This document shows, in pieces, positions 1 to 9,796 of a DNA stretch of 64,000 nucleotides. The translations under genes and the position numbers were made by a program. The notes below the pieces were generated by a model that searched no databases, was not told the origin of the DNA, and worked only from the letters and a program-made list of their open reading frames with translations. The stretch is from JAJKJG01 sp036389455. GTDB taxonomy: Bacteria; Pseudomonadota; Alphaproteobacteria; Rhizobiales; Beijerinckiaceae. The stretch lies in assembly GCA_036389455.1 (NCBI GenBank), contig DASVPW010000217.1, positions 1-64,000 of the forward strand, read 5' to 3'. The stretch's first letter is position 1. Every line of letters starts with the position of its first letter.

Positions 1-1089
1 GTCGAGGCCGCCGCCGTCGTAGAAGTCGAACTGCTGGTTCTGGTGGATCACCGCCTCGGGGTTGAGCGCCGCGCCGAAGTCGAGCCCGCCCTGCGGCATG
101 CCGCCGATGATGCCGGGCTCGGCGGTGAGCGTCAGGTACTTCAGCACCCGCTCCTCGGCCGCGACCGCGGCGACGCCCTCCGGCATGCCGATGCCGAGGT
201 TGACGACGCCCCCCGGCGGCAGCGCGAAGGCGCAGCGGCGGGCGACGATCTTGCGCTCGTCGAGGGGCAGCGGCTCGATGCGGTCGAGGGGCACCTTCTG
301 GCGGCCCGAGTAGGCGTGGTTGTAGGGCGTGCCGTAGGTCTGGAGGTGGTTCTCCGGGCTCGCCACCACGACGCAGTCGACGAGGACGCCCGGGACCACC
401 ACCTCGCGCGGCGAGAGCGAATCCGCCGCGGCGATGCGCTCGACCTGAGCGATCACCAGTCCTCCCGAGTTCTTCGCCGCCATGGCGGCGGCGAGGTTGT
501 CGAGCATCAGCGCCTCGCGCTCCATGGTGACGTTGCCGGCGGGGTCGGCCGTGGTGCCGCGCACGAGGGCGATCTGGATCGGGAACGTCCTGTAGAGGAG
601 CCACTCCTTGCCGCGCAGCTCGACGAGCTCGACGAGGTCCTCGGTCGTTCGGCTGTTCAGCTTGCCGCCGCCCAGGCGCGGGTCAACAAAGGTGCGAAGG
701 CCGACCTTCGAGAGGGTGCCGGGCAGCCCCGCCGCGATGTCGCGGTAGAGGTGCGAGACGCAGCCGAGCGGCAGGTTGTAGGCCTCGATCTTTCCTTCGA
801 GCGCCAGCTCCCCGAGCTTCGGCACGAGGGACCAGTGGCCGCCGACGACGCGGCGGATCAGCCGCGCATCGGCGAGGCGGTTGAGGCCGCGCTCCTTGCC
901 GTCGCCCGGCGCCGCCGCGAACATCAGGGTGAGGCCGATGGGCGTTTGCGTGTCGCGGAAGCGCTGGCTGAGCGCGATCAGGAGCTCGTCCGGAGTGCCG
1001 ATGCCGACGAAGCCCGAGACCGCGACCGTGTCGCCGTCGCGGACGAGCGCGACGGCCTCCTTAGCCGAGACGATCTTGTTCCTCGCCAT
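1..1089 (-). CDS. Acyl-CoA:acetate/propionate CoA-transferase, C-terminus cut by window edge
   Basis: Family I CoA-transferase that moves CoA between short-chain acyl-CoAs and a free acid such as acetate or propionate; cytosolic. The first 363 codons are visible. The N-terminal alpha domain begins MARNKIVSAKEAVALVRDGD. The beta domain holds the motif TAEPGIIGG, whose Glu324 matches the catalytic glutamate of propionate CoA-transferases (Glu324 in Clostridium propionicum Pct, from memory). The ATG at 1089 follows GGGGAG and lies 7 bp after the phaC stop, so it is probably translated with phaEC. In that setting it could supply or recycle hydroxyacyl-CoA for the polymer synthase. That role is inferred; the family assignment is firm. 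The 3' end of the gene is outside the window. Confidence 0.9.
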   Translation of the reverse strand, partial: MARNKIVSAKEAVALVRDGDTVAVSGFVGIGTPDELLIALSQRFRDTQTPIGLTLMFAAAPGDGKERGLNRLADARLIRRVVGGHWSLVPKLGELALEGKIEAYNLPLGCVSHLYRDIAAGLPGTLSKVGLRTFVDPRLGGGKLNSRTTEDLVELVELRGKEWLLYRTFPIQIALVRGTTADPAGNVTMEREALMLDNLAAAMAAKNSGGLVIAQVERIAAADSLSPREVVVPGVLVDCVVVASPENHLQTYGTPYNHAYSGRQKVPLDRIEPLPLDERKIVARRCAFALPPGGVVNLGIGMPEGVAAVAAEERVLKYLTLTAEPGIIGGMPQGGLDFGAALNPEAVIHQNQQFDFYDGGGLD

Positions 1090-1096
1090 CTCCCCG

Positions 1097-2218
1097 TCAG
1101 CCGCGGTCGCGCTCGGCGAGCCATTGCGCGATGCCGGAGCCGAGGAGCCCCTGCGACTTGCCGCCGACGAAGACGCCGACGTGGCCGCCGGGGAGCGGGA
1201 GCTCCGTGTAGTCGTCGGTGCCGATCTTGCCCTTGAGCGCCTGCGAGGTCGCGGGCGGGATGATGTGGTCGTCCTTGGCGAAGACGTTGAGCACCGGCGC
1301 CGTGATGTTCTTCAAGTCCACCGTGCGGCCGCCGAGCACGAACTCGCTCTTCACGAGCTTGTTGTCCTGGTAGAGGTCCTTGAGCCACTGCTTCGCGGCC
1401 TCGCCGGGGTGGTGCGGGCGGTCGGCGATCCACTTCTCCATGCGCAGAAAGTTCAAGAACTTCTTCTTGTCGTCCATGACTTCGAGCATGTCGAGGTTGT
1501 ACTTCATCAGGGTCCGCATCGGGGTCATCATCGAGAACACCGAGCCCATGAACTCGCCGGGCAGCGTGCCGTGCGCCTCGATCAGGCGATCGATGTCCTC
1601 GGGCGCGAGGCTGCGGGTCCACAGGTTGATGAAGCCGTGGCCGAGGCGCGCCTGCTGCGTGTCGGCGTGGAAGTCGATCGGCGTGATGGTGAGCACCATG
1701 CTCTTCACGGTCTGCGGGTAGAGCGCGGCGTAGCAGGTCGTGAACACGCCGCCCTCGCAGATGCCGAGGAGGCTGACCTTGCCGCCGCCGTGCCGGCGCG
1801 AGATCTCGCTCACGGCGCCGGCGAGGTAGTCGTCGATGTAGTCGTCCATGGTGACCCAGCGGTCGGCGCGGGTCGGGTTGCCCCAGTCGACCACGTAGAG
1901 GTCAACGCCGAGGCCGAGGAGGTTGCGCACGAGCGAGCGGTCCTCCTGCAGGTCCGCCATGGTGTAGCGCCCGACGAGCCCGTAGACGATGAGGACGGGG
2001 GTTCGCACCTTCTGCTCGGCCATTGGCCGGTAGCGGTAGAGCGTGACCTTGTCCTCGCGCCAGACCTCGTCCTTCGGGGTCGTGGCGATCGCCACGTCCT
2101 CGTCCCTGACCTCGCCGAAGAGCCGCGCGCCCTCGGCGATCTTCTTGCTCAAGGTCGCGACCTCGCGCAGCGCTTCCGCGGGATTGATCTGGACCGGGCC
2201 CGGGGCGGCTTGGGTCAT
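1097..2218 (-). CDS. phaC: Class III polyhydroxyalkanoate synthase catalytic subunit PhaC
   Basis: Polymerises (R)-3-hydroxyacyl-CoA into polyhydroxyalkanoate at the granule surface, in complex with PhaE. The 373-residue length fits the short class III PhaC rather than the roughly 600-residue class I enzyme. It is an alpha/beta hydrolase with the lipase-box-like GICEGG placing the nucleophile at Cys154, the acid in AKDDHIIPP (Asp317) and the base in GGHVG (His346). The ATG at 2218 overlaps the phaE stop as ATGA, which indicates translational coupling. The CoA-transferase gene follows at 1089. Most alphaproteobacteria are known for class I PhaC, so a two-subunit enzyme is a point of interest. 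Confidence 0.95.
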   Translation of the reverse strand: MTQAAPGPVQINPAEALREVATLSKKIAEGARLFGEVRDEDVAIATTPKDEVWREDKVTLYRYRPMAEQKVRTPVLIVYGLVGRYTMADLQEDRSLVRNLLGLGVDLYVVDWGNPTRADRWVTMDDYIDDYLAGAVSEISRRHGGGKVSLLGICEGGVFTTCYAALYPQTVKSMVLTITPIDFHADTQQARLGHGFINLWTRSLAPEDIDRLIEAHGTLPGEFMGSVFSMMTPMRTLMKYNLDMLEVMDDKKKFLNFLRMEKWIADRPHHPGEAAKQWLKDLYQDNKLVKSEFVLGGRTVDLKNITAPVLNVFAKDDHIIPPATSQALKGKIGTDDYTELPLPGGHVGVFVGGKSQGLLGSGIAQWLAERDRG

Positions 2219-3087
2219 GGGGTCGCCTCCTTGCGTTTCTTCGACGCGCGCTTGGCGGGGGCGGGCGGCGGCGGCGCCTCGCGGCGCTCGCGCTTCAAGG
2301 CGCGCAGCTCCCGGCGCAGCTCGGTCACGACCTTGTGGACGTCGTCGAGCTCGGCCCTCGTCGGATAGCCGTACATCTCGCTGTAGAACTCGGCGAGCTC
2401 GCGTTGCGCGAGGCGAAGGTCCGTCGAGCTCTTGAGCACCTCGCGCTGGCTCTGGAGGAAGGCGTCCGAGCGTTGCGTCTCCAGAAGCGTCGTGTTGGCG
2501 GTCTCGACCCAGAGCGCCAGCATCTCGCGCCAGCTTTCGAGCTTCTCGCCCGCCCCGGCGCGTCCGTTGAGGTCCTTGGCGAAGCGGCCCGCCGCCTCGA
2601 CCCAGGCCTCGAGCACGATCCGGTTGTGCTCGAGCGAGCGCCGCCGCAGCGCCACCCAGGCGTTGAACACGGACAGGAACTTGCGCTCGACATTCCACAG
2701 GTCCGAGAGCCTCGGCCCCTCGGCCATCTTCTGCAGCGTCTCGTCGAGCTCGCTCGCGCCTGAGAACCACGCCTTCGGGTCGAAGATCTTCTGCAGCATC
2801 GCGGCGACGATCGGGTCCTGCGCCTCCGCGCCCTGCACGGTCTTGGCGACCGACGCGGACAGCTCCGTCGCGGACGACCACAAGTCGCCGAAGGCGCGGC
2901 GCGCCGCCTCGAAGCCCGCCGTGTCGGCGGCGGCCGCTTGCGCCGCTGCCCCGCCCTCGGCCGCGCCCCGCATCTTCTCGGCCATGTCGCGGAAGAGGCC
3001 CTGCTGCGATTGCAGGAAGGCGTTGCCGCTCTTGCCCCACAGCTCGGCGAGCGAACGCATGCTCTCGAAGGGGTCCATCTCGGCCAT
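2215..3087 (-). CDS. phaE: Class III PHA synthase subunit PhaE
   Basis: Accessory subunit that PhaC needs for activity in class III synthases. The 290-residue protein is largely helical. It starts MAEMDPFESMRSLAELWGKS and ends in a Lys/Arg- and Pro-rich tail after a predicted coiled helix around residues 230-265. Similarity in this family is low, so the call rests on the amino-terminal pattern, the length and above all the ATGA overlap with phaC. It begins 3 bp after the stop of the alcohol dehydrogenase gene, so the three genes are probably one transcript. No independent promoter is visible. Confidence 0.88.
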   Translation of the reverse strand: MAEMDPFESMRSLAELWGKSGNAFLQSQQGLFRDMAEKMRGAAEGGAAAQAAAADTAGFEAARRAFGDLWSSATELSASVAKTVQGAEAQDPIVAAMLQKIFDPKAWFSGASELDETLQKMAEGPRLSDLWNVERKFLSVFNAWVALRRRSLEHNRIVLEAWVEAAGRFAKDLNGRAGAGEKLESWREMLALWVETANTTLLETQRSDAFLQSQREVLKSSTDLRLAQRELAEFYSEMYGYPTRAELDDVHKVVTELRRELRALKRERREAPPPPAPAKRASKKRKEATP

Positions 3088-3090
3088 GCT

Positions 3091-4215
3091 CTACACCGTC
3101 ACGACCTGGCGCACGACCTTGCCCTGGGCGAGGAGGTCGAAGCCCTCGTTGATCTCGTCGAGCCGCAGGTGCTTGCTCATGAGCCGGTCGACCGGCAGCT
3201 TGCCGCGCCGGTAGAGGTCGACATAGCGGGGAAGGTCGCGCACCGGCACGCAGGTGCCGATGTAGCTGCCCTTGAGGGTCCGCTCCTCGGCCACGAGGTT
3301 GACGGGCGGGAGCGCGAAGGTGTGGCTCGGGTTCGGCAGGCCCGCCGTGACCGTCGTGCCGCCGCGCCGGGTGATCTTGTACGCAAGCTCCAGCGCCCTG
3401 ACCGAGCCCGCCATCTCGAAGGCGTAGTCGACGCCGCCCTTCAGCGCCTCCCTGATCTCGTCCACGGCGTTCGGCGAGCCGGCATTGAAGGTGTCGGTCG
3501 CGCCGAGCTGGCGGGCGAGCCCGAGCTTCTCGTCCGAGAGGTCGACGGCCACGACCCGGCTCGCGCCGGACGCCACCGCGCCGAGGATCGAGCTCAGGCC
3601 CACGCCGCCGAGGCCGACGACCGCGACGGTCGTGCCGGCCGGCACCTTCGCGGTGTTGATGACCGCGCCGACGCCGGTCAGCACGGCGCAGCCGAACAGC
3701 GCCGCCTCGTCGAGGGGCAGTTCCGGATCGACCTTCACGCAGGAGCGCCGCGAGATCACGGCGTAGTCGGCGAAGCCCGAGACGCCGAGGTGATGGTTGA
3801 TGTCCTGCCCGTTGCGATGGAGGCGCTTTCCCCCGGAGAGCAGCGTGCCGGCGCCGTTCGCGACGGCGCCGGGCTCGCAGAGCGCGGGCCGCCCCTCCGA
3901 GCACGGCAGGCAGTGGCCGCAGCTCGGCACGAAGACCATGACGACGTGGTCGCCCTTTTTCAGGTCGTCGACGCCGGCGCCCAGCGCCTCGACGACCCCC
4001 GCCGCCTCATGCCCGAGCGCCATCGGCATCGGCCGCGGCCGGTTGCCCTCGATCACCGAGAGATCCGAGTGGCACAGGCCCGCGGCCGCGATTCTGACGA
4101 GGATCTCGCCGGGCCCCGGCGGGTCGAGCTCGACCTCCTCGATCGCGAGGGGCTTCGACTGCGCGTAGGGTGCGGGCGCCCCCATCTCGTTCAGCACGGC
4201 GGCTCTGATCTTCAT
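3091..4215 (-). CDS. Zinc-dependent alcohol dehydrogenase (MDR family)
   Basis: Medium-chain dehydrogenase/reductase that oxidises an alcohol or reduces an aldehyde with NAD(P); 374 residues. Catalytic zinc ligands are Cys48 and His69-Glu70 (GHE). The structural zinc loop has Cys99, Cys102, Cys105 and Cys113. The Rossmann glycine motif is VVGLGGVGLSS near residue 196. The lobe structure resembles class III/benzyl-alcohol-type enzymes, but the substrate cannot be read from sequence. It lies between a tricarboxylate-type binding protein and phaEC on the same strand, with a 3-bp gap to phaE, so a role in supplying hydroxyacyl or acyl precursors is possible but inferred. Confidence 0.9.
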   Translation of the reverse strand: MKIRAAVLNEMGAPAPYAQSKPLAIEEVELDPPGPGEILVRIAAAGLCHSDLSVIEGNRPRPMPMALGHEAAGVVEALGAGVDDLKKGDHVVMVFVPSCGHCLPCSEGRPALCEPGAVANGAGTLLSGGKRLHRNGQDINHHLGVSGFADYAVISRRSCVKVDPELPLDEAALFGCAVLTGVGAVINTAKVPAGTTVAVVGLGGVGLSSILGAVASGASRVVAVDLSDEKLGLARQLGATDTFNAGSPNAVDEIREALKGGVDYAFEMAGSVRALELAYKITRRGGTTVTAGLPNPSHTFALPPVNLVAEERTLKGSYIGTCVPVRDLPRYVDLYRRGKLPVDRLMSKHLRLDEINEGFDLLAQGKVVRQVVTV

Positions 4216-4284
4216 GGGGACTCCTTTGCTTCGGCGTGCGCCTGCTTATCGCGTCCCGCCGAACCTGGTAGGGGAGCGCGGACT

Positions 4285-5250
4285 TTACGCCAAGCCGAGG
4301 TCCTTCAGCAGCGCCGAGATGCGGGTCTGCTCCTCCTTGAGGAAGGCGGCGAACGCGGCGGAGGGCATGTAGAGGTCGACCCACTCGCGGCTCTCGAGAA
4401 TCTTCTTCCAGGCCTCGGTCTTGACCATCTTGGCAAATGCGTCCTCGAGGGCCTGCTTGTCCTCGGCCGCGATGCCGGGCGGGGCCATGAGGCCGCGCCA
4501 GTTGACGAGGGTCGCGTCGACGCCCTGCTCGCGGAAAGTCGGGATGTCGACGCCCGGCAGGCGCTCGGGCGAGGAGATGCCGATGGCGCGAAGGCGCCCG
4601 GTCTTGAGCTGGCCCGCGACCTCGTTGAGGCCGCCGGTCGCGACCGTGACCTTGCCGCTGATGACGAGCGGCAGCATCTCGCCGCCGGTGCCCACGGGCA
4701 CGTAGTTCATCTTCTTCACGTCCCCGCCCGCCGCCTTGACGACGAGGCCGCTTAAGAGATGGTCGGGCGAGCCCGGGGCGAAGCCGCCCCAGCTCACCGA
4801 GCCCGGGTTCTCCTTGAATTTCTGGACGAGGTCGTTGACGGTTTTTATCGGCGAGTTCGCAGCGACGAACAGGGGCTGGTACTCGCCTTGGAGGCGGGCG
4901 AGGGGCGTCACCTGGTCGAGGGTCACGGGCGCCTTGTTGATGAAGGTCGCGCCGACGAGGCCGAGGCCGGCAACGAGGAGCGCGTCGCGCTCCTTCGCGT
5001 TCGAGAAGCCGGCGAGCCCGACCGTGCCGCCGGCGCCGGGGACGTTCAGGACCTGCACGCTCGCCGCGAGCTTCTCACCCGTGAGCACCTCCTGCGTCGC
5101 CCGCGCGAGCTGGTCGTAGCCGCCGCCGGGGCCGGCCGGCGCCGTGATCTTCAGGCTCTTGAGCTGGGCGAGAGCCGCCGGCGGCAGGGCCGCGGCGGCG
5201 ACGGTCGCGAGGAGGGCTTGGTTGAAGCTGCGGCGCGTGATCCCCGTCAT
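4285..5250 (-). CDS. Tripartite tricarboxylate transporter (Bug/TctC) substrate-binding protein
   Basis: Periplasmic solute receptor of the Bug/TctC family, which binds carboxylates such as citrate or related acids. The mature part contains the family pattern PAGPGGGYDQLAR and a long C-terminal lobe. The leader has a twin-arginine-like motif (TRRSFNQALLA), a hydrophobic stretch and an ALA-Q cleavage site, suggesting Tat export. The start at 5250 is preferred over the in-frame ATG at 5271 because GAGGAG lies about 7 bases upstream of it. No TctA/TctB membrane genes are adjacent, which is common for orphan Bug receptors. A tandem repeat covers the start region (see 5245-5324). Confidence 0.88.
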   Translation of the reverse strand: MTGITRRSFNQALLATVAAAALPPAALAQLKSLKITAPAGPGGGYDQLARATQEVLTGEKLAASVQVLNVPGAGGTVGLAGFSNAKERDALLVAGLGLVGATFINKAPVTLDQVTPLARLQGEYQPLFVAANSPIKTVNDLVQKFKENPGSVSWGGFAPGSPDHLLSGLVVKAAGGDVKKMNYVPVGTGGEMLPLVISGKVTVATGGLNEVAGQLKTGRLRAIGISSPERLPGVDIPTFREQGVDATLVNWRGLMAPPGIAAEDKQALEDAFAKMVKTEAWKKILESREWVDLYMPSAAFAAFLKEEQTRISALLKDLGLA

Positions 5251-5324
5251 CGTCGTCTCCTCGTTCGTCATCGTCGGGTCTTGCCCCGCGTCATCGTCGG
5301 GTTTTTACCGCGTCATCGTTGGAT
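5245..5324. repeat. Four direct repeats of about 22 bp across the start of the TctC-like gene
   Basis: Units begin at 5245, 5266, 5289 and 5311 (spacing 21, 23, 22) and share cgtcatcgtcg; the last unit has two mismatches. On the coding strand each unit supplies an ATGACG, so the array repeats the start-codon region of the gene. The ATG in the 5311 unit is followed two codons later by TAA. The spacing and the tcggg-tttt element resemble the 22-bp arrays at 9647 and 52615, but the core differs, so kinship is tentative. Confidence 0.6.
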
Positions 5325-5358
5325 CATAATCGGGCCGTCCGGGCTGCCCGAGCCCGAC

Positions 5359-7014
<1,656 letters not shown>

Positions 7015-7231
7015 GTGGCAATCCTCCACCCGGACCATTATCGCCCGGCGGCGCTCCCGGTTCCGCCGACCGGAATGCGCTGCCCGAGGGCGCGAAGGCA
7101 CGCACTGTATAGATGGCGGATTCCGCCGCGTCATCGCCTGAGGCGGCCGCCCGCGATTGACGAGCCCCGCAGTCCGGAATCTCTTCGCCAAAGTCAACTC
7201 ATCCGGACGGTTGCCTGGAGTCAGGGAAGCG

Positions 7232-7948
7232 ATGAATGGGATCGAAGGCGGCGGGCGGCGGCGCGTATACCTCATGCGGCATGCCGAGGTGAGCTATTTC
7301 GCGGCGGACGGCACCGCGGTCGACCCCCGTTCCGTGACCCTGACGGAGCGCGGACGGGCCCAGGCCGCCGCCATGGCGGAGGCGCTCGCCGAAGTGCCCT
7401 TCGACCGCGCCGTGTGCTCCGGGATGCCGCGCTCGCGGGATACCGCCGCCGCGGTGCTGGCCGCGCGTGCCATCGACATTGAGGACGAGCCCGACTTCCG
7501 CGAGATCAGGGCCGGGCGCCTGCGCGAGGTCCCGCCCGAGCGGCGCCGCGCCGACCTCGTCTACGCGCTCGAGTCCGCCGCCCTCGAAGGCGCCCGCTTC
7601 GCCGGCGGGGAATCATTCATGGACTTCGAGGCCCGCGTGCTCGCGGCCTTCACGCGGCTCCTGTCGGACCCGACGTGGCGCCGCCTGCTCCTCGTCGCCC
7701 ACGATGCCGTCAACCGCGTGCTTCTCGCCTGGGCGGCGCAAGCGGGCCTCGCCGCGCTCGCCGCCTTCGAGCAGGACATGGGCTGCCTCAACCTCATCGA
7801 CCTCGACATGGCCGACGGCATGGTCGAGCGGCGCATCATCCGGCTCGTGAACTACACCCCCTACGACCCCGTGAAGGCGAAGCTGTTCCTGACCAGCATG
7901 GAGCAGGTCTTCGGCACCTACGCCGCAACCTCCCCGTCGCCGGGTTGA
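7232..7948 (+). CDS. Histidine phosphatase family protein
   Basis: Phosphoglycerate-mutase-fold phosphatase of 238 residues. The N-terminal RHG-like motif is LMRHAEV with the phospho-accepting histidine. A second conserved arginine region (CSGMPRSRDTA) follows, and a late LLVAHDAVNRVLL supplies the second catalytic histidine. The substrate is unknown. The ATG at 7232 is preferred to an upstream in-frame start because AGGGAAG precedes it and because the histidine motif then sits close to the N-terminus as usual. It is divergent from the acetolactate synthase-like gene across about 217 bp in which I see no clear regulatory palindrome. Confidence 0.85.
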   Translation: MNGIEGGGRRRVYLMRHAEVSYFAADGTAVDPRSVTLTERGRAQAAAMAEALAEVPFDRAVCSGMPRSRDTAAAVLAARAIDIEDEPDFREIRAGRLREVPPERRRADLVYALESAALEGARFAGGESFMDFEARVLAAFTRLLSDPTWRRLLLVAHDAVNRVLLAWAAQAGLAALAAFEQDMGCLNLIDLDMADGMVERRIIRLVNYTPYDPVKAKLFLTSMEQVFGTYAATSPSPG

Positions 7949-8072
7949 TCAGGCCCGCGGCATGCCATGGGACACGGCTATCGGGGACCATACGCCGGCG
8001 CGTGACCAATGGATCACAGCTCTCGCTCCGCTCCGACCGGGATGACGCGGATTGGAGGGTCGCGGGAGCGTC

Positions 8073-8348
8073 TTACGCCGCGGCGCGGAAGCCGTCGCCG
8101 ACGCGGCTTTGGAACTTCAGCCCGCGGACGCGGGCCGCCGCATGCGCCGCGGGGGCGGCCGGCAGCGGCATCCAATGCGTGACGCCGTCGGCCTCGTTAT
8201 GGAGCGAGACCGGGCACTGCATGCGCGGGAACCACTGGCCGAACTCGCTCGACCATGCGGCGATGAGCGCGCCCCAGCGGGTCGAGAACACCAGGATGTC
8301 CTCATCGGGCGGCGCGCCGTCGATCGGGCGCCATTGGGCATCGGTCAT
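8073..8348 (-). CDS. DUF551-like small protein
   Basis: A 91-residue protein with the pattern W-x-PIDGAPPDEDILVF near the N-terminus and a WMPLPAAP motif near residue 60. This pairing is typical of DUF551-type proteins found in phages and in many alphaproteobacteria. No function is established. It is a single gene, convergent with the upstream phosphatase gene. The family resemblance comes from the two tryptophan-proline motifs only, so I treat it as a probable rather than certain assignment. Confidence 0.7.
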   Translation of the reverse strand: MTDAQWRPIDGAPPDEDILVFSTRWGALIAAWSSEFGQWFPRMQCPVSLHNEADGVTHWMPLPAAPAAHAAARVRGLKFQSRVGDGFRAAA

Positions 8349-8648
8349 TTAGGCTCGCCTCCCGGGCGCGAATGGATTGTGTGCCGGCGGCGCGTGAGGG
8401 CGGGATGGGGATGCGCGCCGCCGGCGGCGCTTCCTTGGCGAAGCGTTGACGAAGGAATACCCGCATCCTGTTTCGCGACGATGTCGCCGGATGTTTCCGC
8501 CCGGTTTCGACCGGAAGACGCCCGTGTGCGTGCCCGCCAAGGCCAAGGTGAAACCCCGGCCTTCGCGGCGACGTTAGGGCGGCAGCGGCGGCTCCCCCCT
8601 TTCGACCGGAGCCGCGACCGCTCTTTCGAAAGAACACGGAGCATTCCC
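8349..8648. other. 300-bp intergenic region, upstream region of two divergent genes
   Basis: Separates the DUF551-like gene (minus) from the DUF4142 gene (plus). It contains GC-rich short inverted stretches such as gcgccgccggcggcgc near 8415, but no open frame with a convincing start and no recognisable sigma promoter. It presumably holds both promoters. Confidence 0.4.
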
Positions 8649-9263
8649 ATGGATCGTCGTCACGTCCTGGCGGGCCTCGCCGGATTGCCCTTCGCGGGCG
8701 CCGCCTTCGCCCAGACCGCGCAGCCGCAGTCGCCGGCCGCCCAGACCGGCGGCGCCGCCGGCGGGGTCTACGGCACGGCCGGGGTCACGAACGCAAGCCC
8801 GGGCGGCGGCCAGGCGCTCGGCCAGGCCGAGCAGCAGTGGATCCGCGACACCATGATGATCGGCGCCGTCGCGCTGCAGACGAGCGAGATCGCGCTGCAG
8901 AAGGCGCAGGACGAGGACGTGAAGCAGTTCGCCCAGTTCGAGGCGGACGAGCAGCGGACCATCGCCGAGGTGCTGCGCTCGATGCTCGAGCCCGCCGGCA
9001 CGGCCTCGGCCGCGAACCCGCCGCAGCCCGACCAGCAGCACGCCGCCATGATCCAGAAGCTCCAGCAGGCGAAGGCCGGCGACGCCTTCGATAAGGAGTA
9101 CATCCAGGGGCAGCTCCAGGGCCACCAGGAGCTCTTGCAGATCCAGGAGCGCTTCCTGCAGGAGCGGCCGCAGAACCGCGAGGCCATGAACGCCGCGAAG
9201 CTCGCCCGCGGCCACATCAAGGAGCACCTCGCGCTCCTCAAGGACATCCAGGAAGGCCTCTGA
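8649..9263 (+). CDS. DUF4142 family exported protein
   Basis: A 204-residue exported protein with a signal peptide (MDRRHVLAGLAGLPFAGAAF, cleavage near AFA-Q) and a low-complexity Gln/Pro/Gly linker. It continues into a four-helix, ferritin-like DUF4142 domain with alternating Glu/Gln/His helices (for example QTSEIALQKAQDEDVKQFAQ). DUF4142 proteins are periplasmic or outer-membrane associated and often stress induced; their biochemical role is unknown. The start follows a gap from the ribosomal site GGAG by 6 bases (cggagcattccc-ATG). A strong hairpin (9291-9315) terminates the unit. Confidence 0.82.
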   Translation: MDRRHVLAGLAGLPFAGAAFAQTAQPQSPAAQTGGAAGGVYGTAGVTNASPGGGQALGQAEQQWIRDTMMIGAVALQTSEIALQKAQDEDVKQFAQFEADEQRTIAEVLRSMLEPAGTASAANPPQPDQQHAAMIQKLQQAKAGDAFDKEYIQGQLQGHQELLQIQERFLQERPQNREAMNAAKLARGHIKEHLALLKDIQEGL

Positions 9264-9290
9264 TTCCCTTGTGATCGCCGTGGCTTAAGC

Positions 9291-9315
9291 GAATGGCCGG
9301 GTCCGCCGGCCATTC
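9291..9315 (+). terminator. Hairpin terminator after the DUF4142 gene
   Basis: Perfect 10-bp stem GAATGGCCGG/CCGGCCATTC with a 5-base loop, 27 bp after the stop codon at 9263. Only a weak T-stretch follows (ctgttc), so it may work as a Rho-independent terminator or as a 3'-end stabiliser. Confidence 0.55.
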
Positions 9316-9386
9316 CTGTTCACGGAACCATGGCCCTTTTGCCGGCTCGCGCGTTGTCCTGGGGAGATCAGGCCACGGAGGCAGCC

Positions 9387-9560
9387 ATGGAACAGGACAC
9401 CGACAAGAAGCAGCAGGGCGGCGGCTTCCATCAGGACGCCAGGAAGAAGGACGAGAGGCTGCCCGAGAACTCGAAGAAGAACCTCGACAAGAAGCTCGAT
9501 CACGCCCTCGAGGAGACCTTCCCGACGAGCGACCCCATCTCGGTGAAGATCACGAAATAG
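9387..9560 (+). CDS. Small charged protein with a FPTSDPISV C-terminal motif
   Basis: A 57-residue, highly charged, soluble protein: a Lys/Asp/Gln-rich N-terminus (MEQDTDKKQQGGG) followed by LDHALEETFPTSDPISV. The motif ALEETFP-x-SDP recurs in small uncharacterised alphaproteobacterial proteins often linked to stress conditions (recalled family pattern). The start at 9387 was chosen because GGAGGCAG lies just upstream; a longer frame from 9330 would cross the preceding region without a ribosome site. It is a single gene, and the repeat array 9647-9731 follows it. Confidence 0.7.
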   Translation: MEQDTDKKQQGGGFHQDARKKDERLPENSKKNLDKKLDHALEETFPTSDPISVKITK

Positions 9561-9646
9561 CTCTCGCCGTCATTGTCTGAGGAGCTCGGGGCCGCGGAGG
9601 GCGTCTTCCGGGGCGCGGGACGGCTGGATTCGACATCTCTGTCGCC

Positions 9647-9731
9647 CCGGCAATGTCGGGCGTTTTTCCCGGCAGTGTCGAGCGTTTTGTCCGGCAATGT
9701 TGCCGACGATGTTGGGCTTTGCCGACAATGT
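9647..9731. repeat. Intergenic array of about 22-bp repeats (core ccggcaatgtcgggc)
   Basis: Units begin at 9647, 9669 and 9691 (exact 22-bp period), then two more cores at 9703 and 9722 with shorter spacing. The consensus is CCGRCRATGTYG followed by a GC/T-rich filler such as ggcgtttttc. The array fills the gap between the small protein gene and the acyl-CoA dehydrogenase stop. The same core and the same period occur inside priA at 52615-52697, which makes this a dispersed family rather than a local accident. Confidence 0.75.
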
Positions 9732-9796
9732 CGAATGGAGCCGCGGATGCGGCCGGGTCGGGCCCGCCGGGCATCCGGCCGACGGCGTGAAGGCGC

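Noticed and set aside
43..1236. Plus-strand frame of about 400 codons at the left edge
   Set aside because: It lies antisense to a clear CoA-transferase with a conserved catalytic Glu; no domain is present.
9324..9355. EcfG promoter before the small protein gene at 9387
   Set aside because: GGAAC and CGTT are present but 23 bases apart, too far for the 16-17 base consensus spacing.
9647..9731. Possible CRISPR array
   Set aside because: Repeats are 22 bp including spacer-like filler, so there is no true repeat-spacer alternation. The units are degenerate, and no cas genes are present.
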